The position numbers and the translations under genes were made by a program. From Paroedura picta (Eukaryota; Chordata; Lepidosauria; Squamata; Gekkonidae), in NCBI RefSeq assembly GCF_049243985.1, contig NC_135370.1, positions 42,149,255 through 42,213,254 on the forward strand: a DNA stretch of 64,000 nucleotides, read 5' to 3'. Below the pieces are notes generated by a model. It saw nothing but the letters and a program-made list of their open reading frames with translations. It was not told where the DNA came from and did not search any database. This document shows positions 11,869-64,000 of this stretch, in pieces. Within the stretch, counting starts at the first letter, position 1; every line of letters begins with the position of its first letter.

Positions 11869-12329
11869 TGTTACAGGTTCCAACAGTATCTCTAATTCAT
11901 GGATACAACTAGACACAGATCTCCCAAAATGTAAAGCCAAAATTGCTTTACGATCCACATCGCTCTGATTAAAGCCCGATTGGGCATCTGCTGAGCTACT
12001 ACCCTCAATCCTATGAAACAATTTCAAATCCAAGTGGAGGGGTGGGGTGCATTGAACGTGTACTTCTTAGGCGCCTTTTTTTTTACAACTGCAGCAACAA
12101 AGTTTTCATTCTCCCTCTACTCATAGATGCTCCTGAGAATGCAGGCAGAGGAAAAGTCTGATTCCCCCTATAGAATGGGAAGACCCCCATACTCAAGCAG
12201 GTAGACAAATATTGTGCATGCATATATAGCTTGAGGGGAAGAAAAACTGAAGCTATCAGTGGTGATTTAGAGAAGTTTCGTTATTAAATTTTAAATTTGT
12301 AACCTTAAATTTTAAATTTGGAAGTTCAT

Positions 12330-12521
12330 TTACTTTCTGTGAGCGGTGTCATCCTTTGCAGTGTGCTTATCATAATTGACAGCTCCGGCACCCCTCAAGA
12401 AGCTGTACTTTTGATGATGTGATATCTGGTTACAATAGTCATAGCAGTCGCGCTTCACAGGGCAATGTGCCGCCTTGACTGTCTGTACAAACAACTGCCA
12501 ATCCACTTCTTCATCAGAGAG
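12330..12521 (-). CDS. Unassigned acidic small protein, candidate exon 2 and stop
   Basis: A strong minus-strand acceptor (pyrimidine-rich, ending TTTCTGTTGCAG) is followed by 63 codons and TAA. The peptide starts LSDEEVDWQLFVQTVK and contains three closely spaced cysteines (CPVKRDCYDYC) and a His/Lys-rich tail ending DDTAHRK. Joined in phase 0 to the exon at 12863-13084 it gives about 137 residues, with a 341-bp intron. The CR1 piece in that intron ends outside both coding parts. No family recognised; C-x5-C-x3-C spacing could suggest metal binding or disulfides, but that is guesswork. Confidence 0.42.
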   Translation of the reverse strand, partial: LSDEEVDWQLFVQTVKAAHCPVKRDCYDYCNQISHHQKYSFLRGAGAVNYDKHTAKDDTAHRK

Positions 12522-12571
12522 CTGCAACAGAAAAACACAATCCTATTTTTTATTTCTGCCCCACTGCTGAG

Positions 12572-12822
12572 GGATTCCTGACAGTTAGAGGGGTTTCTCA
12601 GTGGAACAGGCTTCCTCGGGAGGTTCTCCATCTTTGGAGATTTTTAAACAGAGGCTGGACAGCCATCTGACGGAGAGGCTGATTCTGTGAAGGTTCAAGG
12701 GGGGTGGCAGGTGACAGTGGATGAGTGATAGGATTGGGGGTGTCCTCCATTTTGCGGGGAGGGGGGGTTAGACTAGATGGCCCAAGAGACCCCTTCCAAC
12801 TCTTATGATTCTATGAATCTAT
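12572..12822 (+). mobile_element. CR1 LINE 3' end
   Basis: It carries GGAACAGGCTTCCTCGGGAG, TTTTTAAACAGAGGCTGGAC and the diagnostic terminus CTTATGATTCTATGAATCTA. It lies within the intron of the minus-strand gene candidate. Confidence 0.85.
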
Positions 12823-12862
12823 TATTCTTTCTCCCCTCGTCCCACACCCCCTCACTACCTAC

Positions 12863-13084
12863 CCCTTCTACTAAAAACTGAGCACACTCTGAGTGCTCTT
12901 CCTCTTCAGCTGCAGCTTTTCCGCCATCTTGTGAAACTACGTTGCACGCTGCTTCTTCAGGCTCACCCACTTCTTCACGAACAGGCCCTCTCTCCGACTT
13001 CATTTCTTCACATCTTGCTTCTTCCATGAGATCCGAATCCATCGGCATGTGCTTCATTTCCTCATTGATTGCCACTTCCATCAT
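12863..13084 (-). CDS. Unassigned acidic small protein, candidate exon 1
   Basis: On the minus strand an open frame runs from tandem ATGs (13084) for 74 codons to a GTAGGT donor, phase 0. The predicted part is acidic: MMEVAINEEMKHMPMDSD, then Glu-rich segments and an EEEEHSECAQF run. It has no signal peptide or membrane helix. The frame is open 11 codons further upstream to a GTG, so the start could differ if a 5' exon exists. It pairs in phase with the segment at 12330-12521. I do not recognise the family. It could be a real lineage-specific gene or a chance open frame. Confidence 0.4.
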
Positions 13085-13475
13085 GCCAGGGTCGTACAAG
13101 AGCAGCAGAAGATGCACAAGAACGAGCTTTGTTCAGTTTTAAAGAAAGTCCCCAGTTCAGGGCCTCTCACTCACTGGCACGTGTAAATACGCGGGATGAT
13201 CCCAACACGAGGGAGGACCCTGTCTTGAACCTGCTGAGGGGGTCACGGGCCATTTCCTGTGGTATAGCAAACCTCTTCATTGTATACAAACTTGAATCGG
13301 GTTAAAAAGTTGTGTTAATTTTAACACGGTACCTGGAATGTACCTATTGATACCAATTGTAAATGTTTCCCCTAAAAAATCTAGGTTGTGTCTTTTGCAT
13401 TATTAAAACCAGAGCAATTAAATTAGTATGAACATTTAAAACTTTAGGTAAAACAAAATCAGATGTTTGCAATAA

Positions 13476-13857
13476 ATGATACTTTTGAAATTGACAAGGA
13501 TAAAAACTTGGAGCAATGGGACATCATGATTGCTTTTTCACCCTATGTGCTTCTGCAGGGGAGACTCTTCTTGTAAATCCTTACAAGAGCCCACCCTGCA
13601 AGGTTGGTTTTTTAGCATCAAAGATCCAAAATTAATTTGCCTATTTTTAAGCAGGCTATGATACTTTGAAATTAACAAGGATAAGAAATATAGCCAACGC
13701 TTAAGCACCATCCATGGGGCATTCTGATCGGCTTTTCTCTCATGTGCTTGTGCTAGGAGACTCTGCTTATACAATCCTTACACGTGCCCGCCCCGCAGGG
13801 GTGGTTTTTCAGTATCAAAGATCCAAAATTAATCTGTTTATTTTAATTAAACCATGA
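13476..13857. repeat. Two-unit tandem duplication (~182 and ~195 bp)
   Basis: Unit 1 is 13476-13657 and unit 2 about 13658-13857. Both read ATGATACTTT, GAAATT-ACAAGGATAA, TATGTGCTT/CATGTGCTT, GGAGACTCT, AATCCTTACA, then the shared 20-base end beginning ATCAAAGATCC. Divergence is substantial, so the event is old. The class is not recognised. Confidence 0.75.
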
Positions 13858-13864
13858 CAAGCTA

Positions 13865-14020
13865 CAACAAGACATAACTCCACCGCCTCCCATTTCAGGG
13901 GGAGGGGCCAACCCGACCACGTGGGCAGGACCTTACACCCGCCTTAGACCCGCCTCCTCTGCGCTCTCATTGGTCAGAAAATACTGTACGCTCATTGGCT
14001 GGGGCACCTGCCATGACAGA
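13865..14020 (-). promoter_or_regulatory. GC-box / CCAAT-box promoter-like block
   Basis: Two ATTGG motifs (13969-13973 and 13994-13998) read as CCAAT on the minus strand, 25 bp apart. Two CCGCCTCC-type GC boxes (about 13883 and 13949) and a CACGTG E-box (13918-13923) lie close by. This order suits minus-strand transcription toward the gene candidate at 12.3-13.1 kb, away from DPP4. It could equally be an upstream part of the DPP4 promoter. Confidence 0.45.
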
Positions 14021-14099
14021 TGAATGGTATACCCTCAGTACTACTCTGTTAGCTCTAATTTAGGAAATTTCTGAAAACTTGAGAGCTGTGCACGGGGGA

Positions 14100-14395
14100 A
14101 GAAGGATTTCTCAAGCAAGTGATGCCATAGAGTAAAATATAACCTCCAAAGGTACAATTCCCTTGAGGGGAACTGACCTCTCCAGTCTGGAGACAAATTG
14201 CAACTCCCTGCTTCTCTACATGTGGCCAATTGGATGACCCTCACCTGTTCAGTTCTCCCTGAGCAGTTCTGTCAGAGCACTCTCAGCCCTACCTACCTCA
14301 CAGGGTGAGGAGAGGAGGGAAAAGGCATTTGGGTCTCCTTTGGAAAAGGCACTTCTGGTCTCCTTTGGATAGTGGAAAGCGGGCTATAAAGACCC
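14100..14395. repeat. Decayed GTTGCCAGC-type and CORE-SINE fragments
   Basis: AACCTCCAAAGGTACAATTC and the CCTACCTACCTCACAGGG motif mark remnants of two families abutting the CpG island. Confidence 0.45.
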
Positions 14396-15259
14396 AGCGC
14401 TTGTCTTTCCTTCTCTCTCACCTGGAGGTCGGCCCCCCTAACGCCTGTGCTTTTGAGTCCTTCTCCCTCGCAGAGGCTGGGCAAACGCGAAGAGCAATGC
14501 GCCGTAGACCTCCGCCATCCTGCCTGACAGCCCCTGGCAGCGAGCCCCTTTGAACGGCGCGGAACTTCCACAGGAAGACAACAGCTGGAGCGCTGCCACC
14601 CTGCGCCGACCTCCGTGCCCAGATCGACGAGTTCCCCACCGCGCCAGTTGCCCGAGCCCGTGTTTTTTCTCTTTCTTGTTCGCAAGAGAGGCGGGAAGCA
14701 GCCCGAGCCTACGGGGACCCTGCGGGCATCCGGGCGGGGGGAACGGGACGAACCTCCCTGCGCCCTTCGCGCCCACCCCGGGGACTCTGCCCTCTGGGGC
14801 TGGGCGGCGCGCGCCCTTTCCTGGGCACGCGCCGTTTGCTTGGCTCACCACCTCCGGCTTGCTGCCTCTCACTGCCCACCCACCCACCAGAGAGCGCCTC
14901 CAGGTCAGCCCCCCCTTTCCCCTTTCCCCTCCACACCCCCTCGGCGGTTTCCTGACACCTTCGCCTAGTTTGGCCCCTCCTCCTGGCTGTTGCGCGCCGC
15001 CCGTGTCTCCGTGCCTCCTCTGCCCGGGGAGAGAGGGAGGGAGGGAGCCTGGCGGCAGCCCCGGGGAGCGGAATACTTTTTTTCCCCTTTGCCCCCCCCC
15101 CCCCGCCCCTGGTTCCCTCGCTAATCTTTCACTCGGTCCTCCTGACAGGGCCGGGCCAAGTGCCGAAGCCTTTGGCGCGCCAGGGGACAGACAGACGGCC
15201 GCCCGCTCCTGCCTCGCCTCTTCGTCGGCTGCTTGGAAAGCTGCCTCCAGCCGCCCGCG

Positions 15260-60868
<45,609 letters not shown>

Positions 60869-61400
60869 GTAAGTTTACAAATAAATTCTAACAACCCAAC
60901 TTTAAACCCATCGTTTCTAAATATCCTTGTAGACTCCTAATTTGATAACGCGTTTATCAATCACTGGTTTAAACAGGCAGGATCAATAGGAAGCTATGCT
61001 GGAATTAAATATATTTAGTCTTCTTGATGCCCCAAGACTCTTATGAAGTTTCTGCTATCTGTGTTTTGGGGCTGTTAATTTATACATATATGCTACTTCT
61101 TTGTCCTCTGTTTGTGTGTATATGTGTGTCTTTGAGCTTCTTTTTCCTCTGCAGTAATATTTTCACTTGGGCAAAGCATGTGATTTTGCAGCACAGTTCG
61201 AATTATAAACATGATTTTCTGCTTATCACTTGCATATATATCTTTTCTCTAATCCTTTTTTTTTCTTGCTGACTTACCTGTCCGGGGTAGGAGCTCATAG
61301 GTAAGACAAATTCCTTTCTTTTGCTGAACAGGGCTATATGTTTAAATTTAGACTTAATTTAGCATCCTAATACTGAAATTGTGGTTATCAGCACAGCAAG
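60869..61400. other. Intron 18, first part, nothing recognised
   Basis: No exon 19 (expected to encode a [KR]FWYQMILPP-like stretch) found in any frame. Confidence 0.6.
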
Positions 61401-61409
61401 GATCCTATT

Positions 61410-61652
61410 TAAGAGTTGGGCTTTATACTCTTATTTTCACTACCCAAAGGAGCCTCAAAGTGGCTTCCGATCACCTTCCCTTCCTCTCCCCACAACACAT
61501 ACCCTGTGAAGTAGGTTGGGTTGAGAGAGCTCTGACAGGATTGTGACTAGCCCAAGGTCACCCTACTGATTATATGTGGAGGAGTGGAGAATCAAACTCA
61601 CTTTGCTAGATTGGAAGCCATCACTCCTAACCACTACACCAAGCTGGCTCTT
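61410..61652 (-). repeat. CORE/MIR-like tRNA SINE
   Basis: CTACCCAAAGGAGCCTCAAA, CACACCCTGTGA-type motif (ATACCCTGTGAAGTAGG), CACTACACCAAGCTGGCTCT head complement. Confidence 0.87.
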
Positions 61653-62650
61653 CAGAAAGGGGATATTACTGTCCTCCATGCTTCAAACCACTGATTATTG
61701 TGATTAATTATTAATGCAGAATAGGAACTAGAGTTTGCTGGCATAGACACCTTTCCTTTTGTTTATACAGACAATATGGTGGTTTGGCCAGTGTGGATTA
61801 CATTGTTACAAATATTGTGATAGTATTCCATGTGCTGTTAAAACTACATAGAGGTTCCCTTCCCGGTTTTGGCCACATTGAACATCTGTATTGAACTGTT
61901 GTGACAGACTGCACTTTTTAAATAGTGTAGAAGTGCTGTACAATCAGCTAAAGGACGGTGAAAAGTCAATTCTTTGGAGAGTCCTGAGTGACAGGCTGTA
62001 CTAAGAAACCTGATTGTCTAGCATCAGCTGAACAGAAAAAGACTTCTGAATTGGATGCTGAAGAGGATTTAGTCTGATTTCAGTCCTGGCTGAGAAGAAT
62101 TGGGTACAGTTTTGGAATACAGCCCTGACTGAGAGCAGTTTAACACAGACATGAGAACTAGGGAAAGTTGACAAGGGTAATTGGGTGGTTAGATGGAGGC
62201 TTCCATTCAGGCCAAGGAAAGGGGATATATCTTCTAGTGAGAGGAAAAATTCCCTATCTAAACAAACAGGGAGTTAGCTCTGAAGAGTGCAGAGATCCCT
62301 GGTCTGGTGTAGTTAGAAACTGCCTTGAAAGACCTTAGAAGTCAGTTAAAAACTCAATGAATACTGGTGTTTCAAGCGAAGGTGTTTGGGTGCTGGAAAC
62401 AGTGCACCAGCCTTCTGAAAACCAAAAAAAGCCAGAGAATACTCAGAGAAAGTGTAATGGAATATTTGGGGAAACACTGGTAGAAAAGGCTGAAACAGTC
62501 TGTACATTTACTCATTTTTACCTCATAATTTTTAAACCTGTGATTTTTCTTGACTGTTCCCTTCTATGTTAAATGAAATATATTATTTTAAAATGTCAAA
62601 ATGCATTGAGTGCCATTTAAGTTGTTTAAATGCCACCAGGCATTTGATTG
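61653..62650. other. Intron 18, nothing recognised
   Basis: No repeat, exon or RNA gene supported. Confidence 0.5.
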
Positions 62651-62739
62651 AGGTCGACCTGTACCATCATTTCCCAAGGGCCCTCCTCCTGAGCCCCCTC
62701 CTAGGCACCCACTGCAGTTCCGCCCAACCCACTGGGCTA

Positions 62740-62920
62740 TCAGTATGAGTTACTTTAATATTTAATTTTTCTACGGTTCCATGTGGCTTGTTGTTTCATT
62801 TCATTCATCCTTGTTAATCTAAGTTATCTGTCCTGTTTCTGTTATGTTTCATGTGAACCGCCGTGAGCCTTCGGGGAGGGCAGTATACAAATATAATAAA
62901 CAAACAAGCACACAAACAAT
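62740..62920 (+). mobile_element. L2/CR1-group LINE 3' end
   Basis: CATGTGAACCGCCGTGAGCC, TTCGGGGAGGGCAGTATACA and AATATAATAAACAAACAAGC are the typical LINE terminus. Confidence 0.8.
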
Positions 62921-63135
62921 TAAGTAGGCCCCTAATCCTTTGCTCAGGTTCCTGGGCAGTCAACAGCCAAAATATCATACTGTAACAGGGTGGCACAGCT
63001 GGAGTTCTTCAGCAAAGAAGAAAACACAGTAAAGGGAAAGAAAAATGGAGGAAAATTCTTGCTTCTGAGAGAGGCAAGTGGTCGTGGTCATCATAACTGT
63101 ATTAAGAATGTTACCCCTCCTGCAATGGACAATAT

Positions 63136-63320
63136 GACCGTTTATGCACTGGCAACTTCACTGCTCCACCCCCCCCCCCATCAGGAGCACAGATCGGGGG
63201 TGGATGGGGTGCACCAGGCCAAATGCTCCCCCATGTGAGTGCAGGAAGAGGTGGGGCAACCTGCCACAACTAAAACTCCAGCCTGCAGCCCGGCATGAAA
63301 GCTCCAGTGCGTAAACGGTC
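63136..63320. mobile_element. 'GACCGTTTATGCACTGG' inverted-repeat element, copy 2
   Basis: 185 bp, GACCGTTTATGCACTGG to CCAGTGCGTAAACGGTC. TAT flanks both ends (63133-63135, 63321-63323). Its interior (GGGGTGGATGGGGTGCACCA, GGAAGAGGTGGGGCAA) is clearly homologous to 42598-42781. Confidence 0.87.
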
Positions 63321-63729
63321 TATAACAGGTTTGCTCTCATGTTTTACTTTTAGATTAGCAAGTCAAGAATTTGGTTTTTTTTACTCTCACTGCACTTTTC
63401 AGTACATAAACCCACTTCATACTTCTGGTACTTGTATTCTGCTTGTTCACTTATGAACTTTCTATAACACCTCTTCATAACTCATCAATTTCATTTTATT
63501 TCGTTTCAGTTTGTTACAAACCATTTCCCCCCTGAAATATTAAGATCTTGTCCTGTGCAGATTGAAAATGCCTTAAGATGCATTATGTTTGTTCTATGTG
63601 AGTGCGAAAATGTAGACTGAGGGTGGTCAGCCTACCGCCAAAAGCCATTAAAAGAATAAAAATCCATCTTCCTTGCACAAGCAGATACTCGCTCACCATA
63701 AATTACTGGTGTTCTACATAATGACTGGT

Positions 63730-63910
63730 GTGGACAGCACAGGCTAACCCATTTTTGTCAGATTTTGGAAGCTGAACAGGATTGGCTCTTGTTAGTACTT
63801 GGATAGGAGACCACCCTAGTAGTCCGTAGTTGCTACCCAGAGGCAGATAATGGCAAACCACCTCGGGGTTCTATTGAAGGTGGCCACCTTCCCTTATTAC
63901 AGTCAACTAT
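63730..63910 (+). repeat. 5S rRNA-derived SINE
   Basis: GGAAGCTGAACAGGATTGGC, TGTTAGTACTTGGATAGGAG and GGCAAACCACCTCGG. The head (CAGCACAGGCTAACCC) is degraded. Confidence 0.85.
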
Positions 63911-64000
63911 AAGCGAGGGGTGGGTGGGTGTTTCCTTTGAAGGCTCTTGGCCAAGGTCTGCAGGCCCCCCCCCCAGAGTTGAGCATTCTAAGTTCCCAGG

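Noticed and set aside
1-12300. Glucagon gene (GCG) exons, expected upstream of DPP4 by vertebrate synteny
   Set aside because: I looked for coding of HSQGTFTSD-, HADGTFTSD- and HADGSFTDE-like peptides and saw none. The gene probably lies beyond the left edge.
60869-64000. DPP4 exon 19 within the window
   Set aside because: No acceptor followed by a phase 1 frame coding FWYQMILPP- or KKYPLLL-like residues was seen. The intron extends beyond the right edge.

Overview
This is a vertebrate nuclear window, almost certainly from a squamate reptile and probably a lizard. Two things point there. Spliced exons on the + strand encode a DPP4 protein whose N-terminus is reptile-like. The repeats also form a squamate set: full-length Sauria-type SINEs with CCTTTA tails, a BovB (RTE) LINE, L2/CR1 tails, an L1 end, 5S rRNA-derived SINEs, CORE/MIR-like tRNA SINEs and many short hAT-like palindromes. 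I assigned all families by eye.

Layout. 1-12 kb is intergenic: old SINEs, small inverted-repeat elements, a BovB fragment with a Sauria SINE inside it, and locally duplicated AT-rich DNA at 8.3-11.2 kb. At 12.3-13.1 kb a two-exon minus-strand gene candidate encodes about 137 residues that I cannot assign to a family. At 13.48-13.86 kb lies a two-unit tandem duplication, and at 13.86-14.02 kb a block with GC boxes, a CACGTG E-box and two CCAAT boxes read on the minus strand. A CpG island at about 14.4-15.5 kb holds DPP4 exon 1.

From 15,260 to the right edge the window is DPP4. I placed 18 coding exons (15260-60868) whose splice phases agree throughout. They give 512 complete codons: cytoplasmic tail, membrane anchor and the whole beta-propeller, up to about human residue 520. 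The alpha/beta-hydrolase domain with the Ser/Asp/His triad lies beyond the window. The propeller keeps the active-site Arg (R121) and the Glu-Glu pair (E200/E201), but lacks the two residues reported to bind adenosine deaminase in human DPP4 and one human disulfide pair.

The introns hold most of the repeats, many with intact target-site duplications. These include two copies of a 184-185 bp inverted-repeat element with 3-bp duplications, several hAT-like families with 8-bp duplications, nested insertions, and a 140-bp CTAAA array 45 bp upstream of exon 15. I saw no LTR element, endogenous retrovirus or Polinton.
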